Positions 7,923 through 17,895 of a stretch of 21,050 nucleotides of DNA are shown here, piece by piece. The DNA lies in contig NWUY0300011452.1 in NCBI GenBank assembly GCA_004151065.3, forward strand, positions 20,871 through 41,920. The letters are read 5' to 3'. Origin of the DNA: Larix sibirica. Taxonomy: Eukaryota; Streptophyta; Pinopsida; Pinales; Pinaceae. The translations under genes and the position numbers were made by a program. Each line of letters starts with the position of its first letter. Positions within the stretch are counted from its first letter, which is position 1. The notes under the pieces were generated by a model, which saw nothing but the letters and a program-made list of their open reading frames with translations, did not search any database and was not told the origin of the DNA.

Positions 7923-8790
7923 GGTAAAAATGAAGAAGTTGATTCTAAACTAAAATCATAAGAAAACGAAGAACATAACACACAAGATGATGACATGGTG
8001 TTGCAATTTTATGAAGAACATAGGAAATATTATTGTTATGACGGTGGTTTGAATGCTAAAGCCCTAGAGATTGGCCATGGGAGATGGAAAAATACTTCAA
8101 GTTTTAAATGATCGAAGACCCATCATGACTAAATTTTATTGTCACAAGGTTGAAAGGACATGTAGCATTCTTGTGGGAGTTTGTATAGCAATAGATAGTA
8201 TATGAAAACAAGAAGAAGATCCACAGTTTGAGTAATATGGTCCAAAACTCCATGAGAAATTTTTGGTAATAGATTGCAAGAAGACATTGTACTGATAGAT
8301 GCAAAATCTAGGGCAAAAATCCTAAAATGTGTAGGATTTCATGGAATAATTCACATACCATTGATACATAATGGACACCCAAAGGAAGAAGATCCACCAA
8401 TTTAAATATATGTGAATGGTCTAAAATTCACCATGTAAGTGGAGACAAATCTACAATGTGTATGTTGTTGAAGATGCTTAACAATTGGCATTGAGAATTG
8501 AAGAAGAGTTGAGATGTGGCACTAGTAGAAATAATTTTGGAAAGCATCAAGGTCATGACACAACATGTAAGGGAGATTATGCACTTGGAGAGAAGGCAAA
8601 CATTACAAAACATACAAATGTTGCTAAAATTACACATGGTATATATCATGGATATTTATGGAAACACATATCGGGTAATGGGCGTAAGACAATTTATTAT
8701 TTCACCTACAAAGATGAAGGCCATAAATAGTTTGAGTTTACACAAAGGAAAGGTGCAAGGAATATTATACCATGGGCTCAGTTAGCTTAG
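7923..8790 (+). pseudogene. Ty3/gypsy-1 gag remnant
   Basis: Gag would form the virus-like particle that packages element RNA. In scattered frames I see an acidic N-terminal part (SKLKS, ENEEHNTQDDDMVLQF). Next is WEMEKYFKF, then LNFIVTRLKGHVAFLWEFV, the retrotransposon-gag core with (L)KG-A--WWE. After that comes VVEDA-stop-QLALRIEEELRCGTSRNN, the usual end of the gag domain. About 60 residues on there is a dead zinc knuckle reading YFTYKDEGHK-stop-FEF. All three Cys of the C-x2-C-x4-H-x4-C motif are replaced (Tyr, Tyr, Phe) and only His remains. Many stops and frameshifts are present, so no function is expected. Confidence 0.75.
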
Positions 8791-8839
8791 TGAGAAGAGT
8801 CTAAGGTTATAGACATAGTCATAAAAACAACACTAGAAA

Positions 8840-9560
8840 GAGGAGAAAAAATGATGATCATGCAAGAACAATATGTACTAGGAGAAGAGAGGTGGTTGGC
8901 CAAAAATAATATATTGAGAACATGATGCAAATCCATAGGTAAGTTTTATAATGTTGTACCACAATCCGGTAATTTCTTAAAGTATGGTTGCCACAAAGAT
9001 GGTAAAGAAGATAGGATTAGAAAGACAAAATCATCCTCGACCATAGAAGTTGTTTTCATTGCATAAAGGTTATGAGGTGATGGTGACATATTAGTGTAAA
9101 GTCTCTTGTCACATAAGTGAATTCAAGGATGAAATAATGTGTGATGTCATTCCCATGGGTGTTTGTCACTTGTTGTTGGGAAGACCATGGTGATAGGTAT
9201 GCAACACGTGACTTTTGAAAGAGCACATATGCTATCTCAAAGGATAGAAAGTATATATAGTTGAAGGTGAGCTCTAAAAAATGTTTTTCGTGACAACCAA
9301 AAAGTTTGTGAGTGCATAAAAGAGACAAACAAATGTAATGTTGCAGTGCAAAGAAATGTAGTAGGTCATGTAGTACAAGAGTGTAAAGAAGCAAAAAGTT
9401 CCACAAAGAGTGAATTCCATGACGGAGTGAAGAATATATTGGAGGAGTGTGTAGATGTTGTGTAGGAAGAATCAACAAGATTATTGTCAAAGTGAAATGT
9501 TACACATGAAATAGAGATAATTCAAGGGACAAGCTTGTCAAATCAAACAATGCATGTGAT
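8840..9560 (+). pseudogene. Ty3/gypsy-1 protease and protease-RT linker remnant
   Basis: The aspartic protease would process Gag-Pol. The sequence shows GEERWLAKNN, then YNVVPQSGN, where the active-site D-S-G has become Q-S-G. The frame then shifts to MVATKMVKKIG and HKGYEVMVT, followed by CKVSCHISEFKDEIMCDV and IPMGVCHLLLGRPW. The last is the hallmark (C-D-V-P-M-x5-LLGRPW) that closes the gypsy protease. After it come DRYATRDF and KSTYAISKDRKYI, then NILEECVDVV and THEIEI, which correspond to the linker just before RT. The reading stops near 9560, where the copia LTR appears to begin, so RT of this element is missing. Several TGA/TAG/TAA stops are present. Confidence 0.8.
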
Positions 9561-9564
9561 CATA

Positions 9565-10045
9565 TGTTGAGTTGAGAGCACGGGGTTTGACAAACAAACA
9601 ATTGAATTATTGCATAATGTTATAACAACATGTTCATCACACATTTGGATATTCTAGAGACGGTCAATTGATAGGTGAAGATCAATGAGGAGAGTTGACC
9701 GAGTAGTTAATTGGTTGGTTAGGTTAGCCAAAGTAGTCAAATTGTGCACATATTAAGGTTGAAAACTAGGAGATCTTGGTGCGCCTAAGGCGATCAAAGT
9801 CAATTATGTCTTATTCATTATAAGGAAGTTAGTTATACTTTGGGCTATATATATATATGATCTTATGGATTGCTGTATTAAGGTAATTAAGTGTGGTGAT
9901 GCATAAAAAAATTTAGGTGTTATGTGTTATCCATTATATTTTGAGCTATTCTCGTTGTGCTTAAGTGTTGTAATGGTGTCTTTAGACACCACCTCTTCTT
10001 GGAATTCATACCTCTTCACTTATGCAATTCCCTAGTTCTCCAACA
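9565..10045 (+). repeat. Ty1/copia 5' LTR (probable)
   Basis: The right end is well placed: CTCCAACA at 10038-10045 directly precedes the primer site. The left end is inferred at TGTTGAG (9565), which pairs roughly with the CCAACA end as TGTTG...CAACA. It coincides with the point where gypsy-1 coding sequence stops. A TATA run (CTATATATATATATG, about 9846) could be the promoter. No second LTR was found for comparison, so the left border is tentative. Confidence 0.55.
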
Positions 10046-10057
10046 TGGTATTCGAGC
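10046..10057 (+). other. Primer-binding site of the copia element
   Basis: TGGTATTCGAGC lies immediately after the LTR end. It resembles TGGTATCAGAGC, complementary to the 3' end of initiator-Met tRNA, the usual primer of plant copia elements. Two changes are seen in the middle. Confidence 0.65.
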
Positions 10058-10202
10058 TCTTGGTTTGAGACATAGCCTATTGTCTACATGCCATTTGGAG
10101 GTTGTCTCTTTCATATGCTCCTATTGAGTCAAATATATTTGATATATTGACTCATGGTTTCAAATTGAAGACCGAAACAAGATTTAGTTTTGCAATGTGA
10201 TT

Positions 10203-11110
10203 ATGAGTTCTAAGCAAGAATGTGTGGTTTTAAATGGCCACAATTATGGTATGTGGGCATAAGACATGGAAAGTCTATTAAAGAGAGAAACACTATCAAG
10301 AGTAAAGTGTTTTGGCAATTTACAAAGATTGTGATTCCAAACCCCAAGCATGATTAACAGAAGTTCATCATGAGTGGAAGAAGGACAAGGTTGTAGGAGT
10401 GATAACGACCTACATCTCCAGGGAGAAAGTCACTTTCCTACAAGTGGGATGAACTATCCAAATCAAGTTTAGAAGAAGCTAAATACTCTATTTGACAATA
10501 CTAGTGAGATGTAGGTTATGAAGATTGAGAAAGAGTTAATTTCTCTCAATCCTATCTCCTTTGACATGATTGAAGATTACTTGGCTCATGTGAAGGGGCT
10601 ATAGTTGAAATTGGGTGAATATGGAAAGGATTTTCCAAAGAAATACGGCTAGATTGTAAAATTGATCTTGGTGGATCTGATGACACTCTATGATAAATTA
10701 TGTTTGATATTTCATGCTAGTTGGACTTCCAAAAAAGGAAGATGGTAAGGACTATTCATTTGATTCCTTGTGTGGTTTGCTAATTAGGAAATAGGGAAAA
10801 TTGCTTGATGAAGAAAAGCTTGAGGTTAAGCAAGATGCCCATATGCTCAATGGAAAAGGTTAGTAGAACAATAGAGAAACATGTCAAGAATACAATCAAG
10901 AGAAAGAAAGGGATTGTGTTGACCAAATTGATAAGAACAAGCATGTCGATTAGACATCGACTAAGAAAGGAAAGAACAAGAAGGCCTATTGATATTGTGG
11001 GAAAAAAGGACACGTAGAGAATACTTGTTGGAAAAGACTAAATATCTAAAGGACAAAGTCAAAAATCTTGTATGGGAAGTGTCGCCTAGTCGATCGACCA
11101 ACCTGCATCA
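10203..11110 (+). pseudogene. Ty1/copia gag remnant
   Basis: The reading starts at ATG 10203 with VVLNGHNYGMWA-stop-DMESLLK, the copia gag opening (LNG-NY--W---M--LL). Later segments fit the UBN2-type gag in alternating frames (LWQFTKI-like, EKELISLNPISFDMIEDYLA). The zinc knuckle at 10987-11028 reads Y-stop-Y-C-G-K-K-G-H-V-E-N-T-C-W. The first Cys is Tyr (TAT) and the next residue is a TGA stop. The second Cys, the His and the last Cys are kept at the right spacing. At least a dozen stops and frameshifts make it dead. Confidence 0.8.
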
Positions 11111-11169
11111 TTAGCTTTCGGAAGGTAAGGGATATAACTATACATTCTCCATCAGTACTTGTCAAGCAT

Positions 11170-12380
11170 TACATGCTCACACTTATAAAACTGAGTGGAT
11201 AGTTAACTTTGGTTGTACCCATAACAATGATAAAGATGCTTCTTTATTTTCCTCAATGAGTAAAGCTACAAAAGAATAAATATTTGTAGCATATGATTAT
11301 GCACTTAATATTGTTGGTTGTAGCAAGATTGAGTGTCATAAATGTGTATCATGTACCAAATTTGAGTGCTAACTTGTTATATGTACCCCAACTAATTGGG
11401 ACGAGCAAAAAGGTTAATTCTAATCCAATAGGATTATTGTGAAGGATACTAACAATGAATTTGTTGTTGTTGAGGGTATTTATTGACCCTAAGGGGAATT
11501 TGTATAAGCTCTATGATTTTCATAAGAGGATCCAAGACTAATGACTGAAGCATAATTTGGCTAAAAAACCTCAGTGATTTGAATTTATAAAGTATGAAAC
11601 TAATGTTAATGTTTAATATGGTTAATGGCCTACCTAGGTTGGTTCCCTTAATGTTGTGTGTGGAGGTTGTGTTCTTAGAAAGATCATTGAGTTGCATTTG
11701 AGACAAGGAATGCATGGAGAGCAAGACTCAGTTGGAACTTGTCCATAATGACCTATATAAAATAAAATAAACATTAACTAGCAAGTGCAATATATGTTTT
11801 GACTTCCATTGATGATTTTCTATGTATTGTTGGGTCTAATTCTTGAAGAATAAGGATCACATCTTTGAAAATTCAAGGAATATAGGGCAATAGTTGAAAA
11901 GCAATGATGTCAAATTATGAAATGTTTAAGATATGGCCATGGAGGAGAATATGTGAACAAGACCTTTCAAAGCTACTTATCACATTATGGTATCTCTTCA
12001 TAAAGATATGTATCTTACACACTTCAACAAAACCATGTTGTTGAAAGGAAGAATCAAAGCTTGATCGGAATGGCATGTGTTTTCTTCAAGCCAAATGAGT
12101 GCTAACTAAGTTTTGGGTAAAGGATATATACTATTCAAACTACCTCTTGAACTCAATTCCGACCAAACGTGTAGGGTATGTGACTCCTCTCAGGAGATGG
12201 AGTGGGAAAAAACCCTTAATTGGAGACCTCAAATTGTTTGGAGACATAGCTTGGCTCAAACTCTAGATAATAAGAGAAAGAAATTTGATGCAAAGAGTCA
12301 TGATTGTATTATGATGGACTACTTTGAAGAGTTGAAATCTTGTACATTGTTTGATCTAGTCGAACAATAAGTTATTTGTA
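11170..12380 (+). pseudogene. Ty1/copia protease and integrase remnant
   Basis: The protease region reads EWIVNFGCTHNNDKDASLFS. The active-site D-S-G (as in WIVDSGCTHH) is N-F-G at 11205-11213, so the catalytic Asp is lost. It is followed by IFVAYDYALNIVGCSKIECH, the usual continuation. The integrase zinc-binding half is represented by C-G-G-C at 11659-11670 and then TQLELVHNDLY, equivalent to the LELVHSDLCGP start of the catalytic core. The rest of the core is scrambled, but an ORF at 12113-12370 ending in KRKKFDAKSHDCIMMDY keeps the C-terminal K--K-D-KS---IF-GY pattern. The segment is dead because of frameshifts and stops. Confidence 0.75.
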
Positions 12381-12779
12381 GGAGGGATGTTTTATTTGAT
12401 GAGTAGGTTTGGGTATTTCTATGTTGAACCCTTCTTTCAAATTGTTAAGTAGTGATCCACTTGAAATTATAAATAAATTTGTCTAAATGAAATATTACAC
12501 CACATACACTAATGTGTCAATAGGTATGTCAATTGGATAGTCGACTCGTGCACCAGAAACACCTTGCAGTTGAACTTCCATAGTAGAGTTGACCACAGGT
12601 TTCTAACCACCTTATCATTCAACTATTGGTGATTTTGATGTAGGAACTAGTTCCATATTCAAGGGATATTTGTTTTCCTATATGAGAAACTAAGATGAAT
12701 GATGTTTTTGGTGATGGTGCAAGAAATATAAATGACTAAAGGAAAACTAGAGGCCATAATTAGTGTGGCAGTGTTACTC

Positions 12780-13905
12780 TAATGGCACATGTGCTAGAGG
12801 CATTTGATCCCGATACGTATGTAGATGTGCATGATGGATTTGAGTGGGAGAATGCTATGACTGATAAGTATCAGTCCTCAGTGAAGAATAAAAATTGGGA
12901 TTTAGTTCTCCAACAACAAGGAAACAATGCGATGAAATGTCAATTGGTCTACAAGACCAAATTTACATTTTAAGGTGTTGTTAAAAGACACAATTCTAGC
13001 TTGGTTGCAAAGGAGTTTTCTCATCAAGAAGACATTGACTACACCAAAACCTTTTCACTTGTTGCAAGCATGAATTATTTCAACTAGTTCTTTCACTCAT
13101 GCTTGTTTTGGATGGGAGGTACATCAAATGGATGTCAAGATTACTTTCTTACATGGAGATACCATCGAGGAGATTTATATGGAGCGACCCTTGGGATTTG
13201 AGAAGAATGGAAATCTTGTATGTCATTTGAAGAAATCTCTATATGGTTTGAAATAAGCCCCTGGGGTGTGGTATGAGAAGATCCACTAGTTCTTTCTCAA
13301 TTTTGATTTCAAACACTATGAACCAGATCATGCTATCTATGTTTACAAGTAAATTATTATACTTTAATTGATGCAATATATGTTGATGATTTAGTCATTA
13401 TTGGAGGTAAGTACCGATCTAATTTTTGGGTTTGAAGAAATAATGAGCATATGCTTTTGAAATGAATGATCTTTGTTTGTTGTGTTTCTTTTTGGACATC
13501 TAGGTCATACAAATGGATGGTGGTATCTTCTTTTCTCAAACTTAATATTTAATAAATATATTGCAATTATTCATAATGGAAAATTATAAACTGTGTACTA
13601 CACCTTCCCAGTCGGATGTAAAGTTGACTAAAGAGTGTAGTTCTTTGGAAATTAATGCTACTATCTATTGGAAAATTGATGGTAGACTCATTTATCTAAC
13701 TCATAGTCATCCTAATATTTCTTTTGATGTCAATGTGGTCTCTAGGTTCATGCAGGATACGAGGGAGAGCCATTTAAGGGTTGTAAACATGATTGTTTGT
13801 TGTATTAATGGTACTTAATAGCTTGTTATAAAGTATTTAAATAAAAAGACAAAGTAGTTAGTTAATTATGTCAATTGGGATTTTATCCAAAATTGGATGC
13901 GAAAT
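12780..13905 (+). pseudogene. Ty1/copia reverse transcriptase and start of RNase H, truncated
   Basis: The RT begins with EWENAMTDKYQSSVKNKNW and QLVYKTKF, the copia RT start. It continues with VKRHNSSLVAKEFSHQEDID, then [15 protein letters not shown] and [11 protein letters not shown]-stop-APG. The catalytic YVDD is intact at 13379-13390 (AIYVDDLVIIGG). The connection region at 13561-13818 reads DGRLIYLTHSHPNISFDVN and VVSRFMQDTRESH. RNase H begins near YVNWD (about 13865), where the catalytic Asp-equivalent is Asn, and the match ends by about 13905. The rest of RNase H, the polypurine tract and the 3' LTR were not found, so the element is 3'-truncated. Q-to-stop changes (CAA to TAA) are frequent. 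Confidence 0.85.
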
Positions 13906-14486
13906 AGCAAGGGCTTTAAATACATGCTCGAAAAAGATCGGCATAGACAAGGTATAAAGCTATATACGAGGTGGGAAACAAATTGGTGGTGTGAAGGGAC
14001 CCATGCCATTGCTAATGGTGTCTACCCCAACGTTAAGACATAAATCCAAGGATTGAGGTGAAATGTAAGAGTAAGACAAATATATCATGCACTTTAGAAA
14101 AAAATATGTCACATGAAGAAAAATATATCATGTATTTTGAAAATAGGAAAATATGAAATTTCTCCTCGAATGTATGAAAAGGGAAAAGATGAAGAGGAGA
14201 AGCTCAAGGGACCGGGGAAGCTAAAGAATTGGGGACGTTTAACCTTCTAGCTATTTCCAAGTGAAGAGAGAGGGGTTCTTTGGTTTAGAGTGGGAGTGAT
14301 GTTGGCCAAGTTACCAGGAGCATACGAGAAGCTAAACCAAAGAGCAAGAGGGTGTTATAACCTGCCTATTGCCAAGAAATAAAGAGCTTGTCTAAATCCC
14401 TTGAATGTCGGTTTCCCCATTTGGGTTTCCAAGGTAAATAATGTCTCCATGTGTGATTGTTTTACTACATTAATACGTTTACTGTG
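13906..14486 (+). other. LTR-like remnant of another retroelement
   Basis: There is no coding sequence. An AATAAA at 14378-14383 is followed by a T-rich stretch, and the segment ends where a PBS-like sequence begins at 14487. This is the expected layout of the R-U5 end of an LTR. It does not resemble the LTR at 9565-10045, so it is not the missing copia 3' LTR. The left border is unknown. Confidence 0.35.
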
Positions 14487-14499
14487 TGGTATTAGAGCC
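14487..14499 (+). other. PBS-like sequence
   Basis: TGGTATTAGAGCC has a single change from the initiator-Met primer-binding consensus TGGTATCAGAGCC. No gag follows it. A minisatellite and, 480 bases on, another PBS-like site follow instead. Confidence 0.5.
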
Positions 14500-14597
14500 G
14501 CTCTATATAATTAATAACTGTTAGTGAACAATGAGAATGAATGTGAGAGGAATTTGTAGCGAGAATGGTAGTATTGCTGCATATCTTGTTTTTTATT

Positions 14598-14935
14598 CCT
14601 TGCCAAAGGCTTTACACGCCCTTGCTAATTGTTGTTTCCTAGGCATTGTATCCACTACTTGGCCATTTTTCCTCGTTGCCATAGGTTGTACACACCATTG
14701 TTGAGTGCCTTGTTGTTGTTTGGTATTTTTTCCTCCTTGCCAGAGGCCATACACATCCTTGTCGAGTGCCTTATTGTACTTGTCTAGGCACTTTGTCCAA
14801 TTGTTGGGTGTTTTTCCTCCTTTCCAAAGGACATACACACCCTTGTTGAGTGTCTTGATGCTGGCTAGACATTTAATCCACTAGCTGGGCATTTTTCCTC
14901 TCACACCAAGCCTGTACGTTCTCTTCTTGATGAAT
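14598..14935. repeat. Minisatellite with 61-84-bp units, about 4.5 copies
   Basis: Units start with TTGCC/TTTCC at 14600, 14676, 14737 and 14821, with a partial unit from 14901. Each holds a CCAWAGG...TACACACC...TTGTTGAGTGCCTTG core and ends in GGGCATTTTTCCTC. Unit length varies (76, 61, 84, 80) through internal deletions. A minus-strand ORF of 81 codons across it is a by-product of the repeat. Confidence 0.75.
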
Positions 14936-14969
14936 AATCGTTGTTTCTACGTGATATTTATCTAATAGA

Positions 14970-14983
14970 TGGTATCCAAAGCC
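14970..14983 (+). other. Weak PBS-like sequence
   Basis: TGGTATCCAAAGCC resembles the TGGTATCAGAGCC primer site with one inserted and one changed base. It may mark the end of another LTR fragment, or may be chance. Confidence 0.3.
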
Positions 14984-15203
14984 ATAAATTCATTTCTAGT
15001 TGAGCATCACTATTTTGACAAGAGATTGACTTCATTGTTGGTTATGTAGGCTACCCTTGTCATGCTCCATTAATCACACTACACACACACACATAAATTG
15101 GATTTTTTGTGTAACGTCTCTTAAAAAGGAATGATCTATCTAGATGTTTATTTATATGTGGATTTCTTGTATATCTTGTGATAGAGTGTAGGAAGTTCAC
15201 CTT

Positions 15204-15228
15204 CAGAGAGAGAGAGAGAGAGAGAGAT
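15204..15228. repeat. (GA)n microsatellite
   Basis: Uninterrupted run of alternating A and G between CTTC and TAAAATAG, inside the LTR-like segment. Confidence 0.95.
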
Positions 15229-15373
15229 AAAATAGTATAATAAGTGATTCAGTGTTCAAGCCATTAAGAACTATTATTGTTGCTTACCTCGTATTGCTAA
15301 TATTTCGTGTAAGTAAGAGAGGATCTATGTTGGTGAAACACACAAGTTATGAGCCTATGGTTTGCAAGTCATA

Positions 15374-15386
15374 TGGTATCAGAGCC
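15374..15386 (+). other. Primer-binding site of gypsy-2
   Basis: TGGTATCAGAGCC is a perfect match to the initiator-Met tRNA primer site of plant LTR retrotransposons. It lies two bases after a CA that would end the 5' LTR. The gag start codon follows 46 bases later. Confidence 0.8.
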
Positions 15387-15431
15387 TACGTTCATGTAGA
15401 CTTGGTGAGACTTGTATGATAAACACCCACA

Positions 15432-16600
15432 ATGACTACAACAGAAGTGGATAAGAACCGTGGACAGGCCTTTAGAGGATCAAAGGACCAACAATGATAG
15501 AGGTTCGTTATGGAGAAGATGAAGAAGAAGATCCCATTTCCAAGTTGGATCAACAAGAGAAGAGCATAGACACACTCATGTCATGGTAGCACAACTATTG
15601 ACAACAAAAGGGTATAGAACTAACCTTAGAACATAAGATTGGCCCAGAGGAACCAAAGAAAGTAGAGGTAGAGCCAATGTTATAGCACAAAGTAGAGACA
15701 AAGAAGAGAGAGTGGAGCTATAGAAAACTATAGACAACTTTTCACGTGGAGGAAAACATGGATATCAAGCCTTATGTAAATGAAGAGGATGCCATCAAAC
15801 TAATCCAATGGCTACATTGGATGGAGATGTACTTCAAAGTACATGAATTCACCGGGAGATAGAGTATTGTGTTTTCCCAATAGAAACTTGAAGGTCATAC
15901 TATAGAATGGTGGTAGAGTGATGTAGTAAGCATAACACTAGAGAACGAGCCATCAATGATTGATTGGGAGGTGTTAAACGACATGGTCAAGGCTCAATTC
16001 TACTCAATTGGATACGAGGAGCATCAGTAAAATCCATGGCATTAATTTAGGTAGAGATAAGGACAATCAATACAGGAGTTCACCATTGAGTTCAGGAAGA
16101 GAGCTATTTAGCTAGGTGTATCTCTCAAGAGTCCAAACATGTTGATCAAATATTTAGGAGCATTGTTACCACAAATTTGGTGCTAATTGATGTTATTATG
16201 GCCTCAAACAATTCATGAAGCAAGTGTTCAAGCATAGTACCTTGAAGGCGATAAGTGCAAACAACAATCTGGTACACATAAGTAAACATAACCACCATAA
16301 TAGAAAAAAGGGAAGAACAAGAAGAAGTGGAATGAAAAGAAGATTGTGGTAGTGACACAAGAGGCAACCCCTTTTGTCAAGCAATGTAAGGCTTGCGAGA
16401 AAAAGGGACACATTGAGGAAGGCTATTGGAAATTGAACCTTGAGAACCATCCCAAGCACTTTCATAAGAGAGAGAAGAAGAAGGCACTGCTTGTTGTAGG
16501 TGCTAAGGAAAAGCTGGAGATTGCCTCAGACTTGAAAGGGAAGGTGAGTTGTATGAATTTTTTGAAGGATGTAACGCTGGTTGGTTGCAATCACTAGGAG
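15432..16600 (+). pseudogene. Ty3/gypsy-2 gag remnant
   Basis: The reading starts at ATG 15432 (MTTTEVDKNRGQAFRG). It then shows an acidic stretch (EVRYGEDEEEDPISKLDQQE) and the gag core: LIQWLHWMEMYFKVHEF, KLEGHTIEWW, DWEVLNDMVKAQFYSIGYEE, QSIQEFTIEFRKRAI and MLIKYLGALLPQ. The zinc knuckle at 16385-16426 is C-K-A-C-E-K-K-G-H-I-E-E-G-Y-W, with its last Cys replaced by Tyr (TAT). The final ORF part, 16346-16597, is uninterrupted. It belongs to a gypsy family different from gypsy-1: the protein sequences are clearly distinct and the zinc-knuckle context differs. Stops are mostly at positions expected to be Gln, Trp or Arg. Confidence 0.85.
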
Positions 16601-17060
16601 GAGAAGGAGATGATAGAGTTGTTTTTCATCAAAATCCACATGAAATAGAGTAAGGTGGACTCTCAATCCAACCTCATATCTGCACAATTGGGGGCCTAGA
16701 TACCAATAACCATCCTTGGCCATATCATTTGGGTTTAATGCGACAATATGTAAAGATGAGGGAAAATAAGCATTGATAATTCAAGTTTTCTATCAACCAT
16801 AACTTTATAGACAATGTGGTAGCAGATATGGTTCCACTAGATGTTTGTGGGGTCATCTTGGGAAGCCAGTACTTGTGTATGAGAGATGCCATCTTCAGAA
16901 TAGGAAGCCAGTACAAGCTTGACAAAGATAGGAAATCATATGCTATTAAAGCACATAGGGACACAATAAAATGCCCTTTTATTAGTGTTCATCAAACCGT
17001 GAGAATCATTAGCAACACAAAGAACTTTGTCTTGTTGTTCTCGAGAGAAGGAAAGCAGTA
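16601..17060 (+). pseudogene. Ty3/gypsy-2 protease remnant
   Basis: IELFFIKIHMK is followed by KVDSQSNLISAQLGA, the region of the protease active site, where the D-x-G triad is altered (D-S-Q) although NLIS is kept. Then come FSINHNFIDNVVADMVPLDV and CGVILGSQYLCMRDAIF, the C-terminal protease segment (equivalent to V-PLDVC-VILG-PYLW-RDAI). KSYAIKAHR and RIISNTKNFVLLFSREGK complete the linker to RT. The 16816-17061 part is an uninterrupted frame; the rest carries stops. Confidence 0.8.
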
Positions 17061-17149
17061 AGGAGAAGGTAACGAGTTAGGGATGAAGGAATCCTTGGAA
17101 AGATGCAATAGCAAGCAGCACCAACAACTACAACAATTAATTGAAGCTT

Positions 17150-17890
17150 ACAAGGAGGTGTTCTAGGAACCACAACGACTGTTACCCAAGCAAGAAGTAG
17201 AACACAAGATTCAATAGTTGTCAAAATTGCCATTGCCAAACATTGGAATATATAGATAGTCCATTATTTAAGTAGATGAAGTGAAGAAGCAACTATAACA
17301 GTTGTTGGATCAAGGAGACATCGTGCCCATTATGTTGCCATGTGGTTCACCCATCATCATGGCGATAAAGAAGGAGGAAAGCTAAAGAGCGTACATAGAC
17401 TAGTGTGCTTTGAAAAAAATGACCATCAAGAATAGATATCCTCTGCTAAGGGTTGAGGGCTTGTTGTACCAATTGCAATAGGCCAAGTTATTCACCAAGC
17501 TGGACCTCAAGTCAAGTTACCGTCAACTAAGGATTAAAGTAGAAGACATGTGGAATACGTCATTCAAAATGAGGCAATATTTGTATGAATGGTTAGTGAT
17601 GCCTTTCTGTTTATAATGCACCTTCAAATTTTGTCAGATTGTTGAATGATATGCTACACCCATTTATTGATTCATTTGTAGTAGTGCATTTAGATGACAT
17701 ATTAATCTTTAGTAATACGCGAGGCAAGGTTTGCATTAATGATTAGTAATTCCTTTTGGTTTATGTAATTCACTTGCAAATTTCATCACACTGATGAATG
17801 ATGTGCTACATCCATTTATTGATTCATTTGTAGTAGTGTATTTAGATGACATATTGATATTTAGAAATACATGGTAAGAGCACCTCTCAC
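17150..17890 (+). pseudogene. Ty3/gypsy-2 reverse transcriptase, truncated
   Basis: YKEVF-stop-EPQRLLPKQEVEHKIQ leads into RT. Successive motifs are [47 protein letters not shown] and [13 protein letters not shown]. The catalytic region then appears twice. The first copy reads [14 protein letters not shown] (Y to H in YLDD, about 17686-17697). The second reads VVVYLDDILIFRNT and ends in EHLSHVM-like sequence at about 17895. Several stops occur (CAA/CAG to TAA/TAG type) and frames change. RNase H, integrase and the 3' LTR are absent, so the element is truncated here. Confidence 0.85.
17571..17874 (+). repeat. Tandem duplication of the RT catalytic block, 2 x ~150 bp
   Basis: GAGGCAA at 17571 and 17721 starts two related segments. 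TAGATGACAT (the LDD codons) falls at 17691 and 17843, so the offset is 150-152 bases. The copies share long matches (CATTTATTGATTCATTTGTA) but differ at many bases and by small indels. They are too different for a very recent duplication. Confidence 0.85.
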
Positions 17891-17895
17891 ATGTG

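Larger units (their letters stand above)
14936..15371 (+). other. LTR-like segment upstream of the gypsy-2 primer site
   Basis: The segment ends in GCAAGTCA (15364-15371), two bases before the gypsy-2 PBS, which fits the CA end of an LTR. A TGTAACG at 15110 is a possible TG start, which would give a short 262-base LTR. Another PBS-like sequence lies at 14970. No coding sequence is seen. A (CA)n tract at 15078-15092 and a (GA)n tract lie within. Confidence 0.35.

Noticed and set aside
9056-9490. 144-codon minus-strand ORF
   Set aside because: It is antisense to the clear gypsy-1 protease-RT linker on the plus strand. The His/Leu-rich translation is the complement of that sequence.
13906-14486. 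Candidate 3' LTR of the copia element
   Set aside because: I found no similarity to the 5' LTR at 9565-10045 when reading both. It ends in a PBS-like site, which belongs after a 5' LTR.
14593-14838. 81-codon minus-strand ORF
   Set aside because: It lies entirely in the 61-84-bp minisatellite; its repeats (YGLWQGGK-like) are the translation of the array.
14598-14935. CRISPR-like array
   Set aside because: Repeat units are variable, and spacers and repeats are not distinct. The setting is a plant retroelement region.
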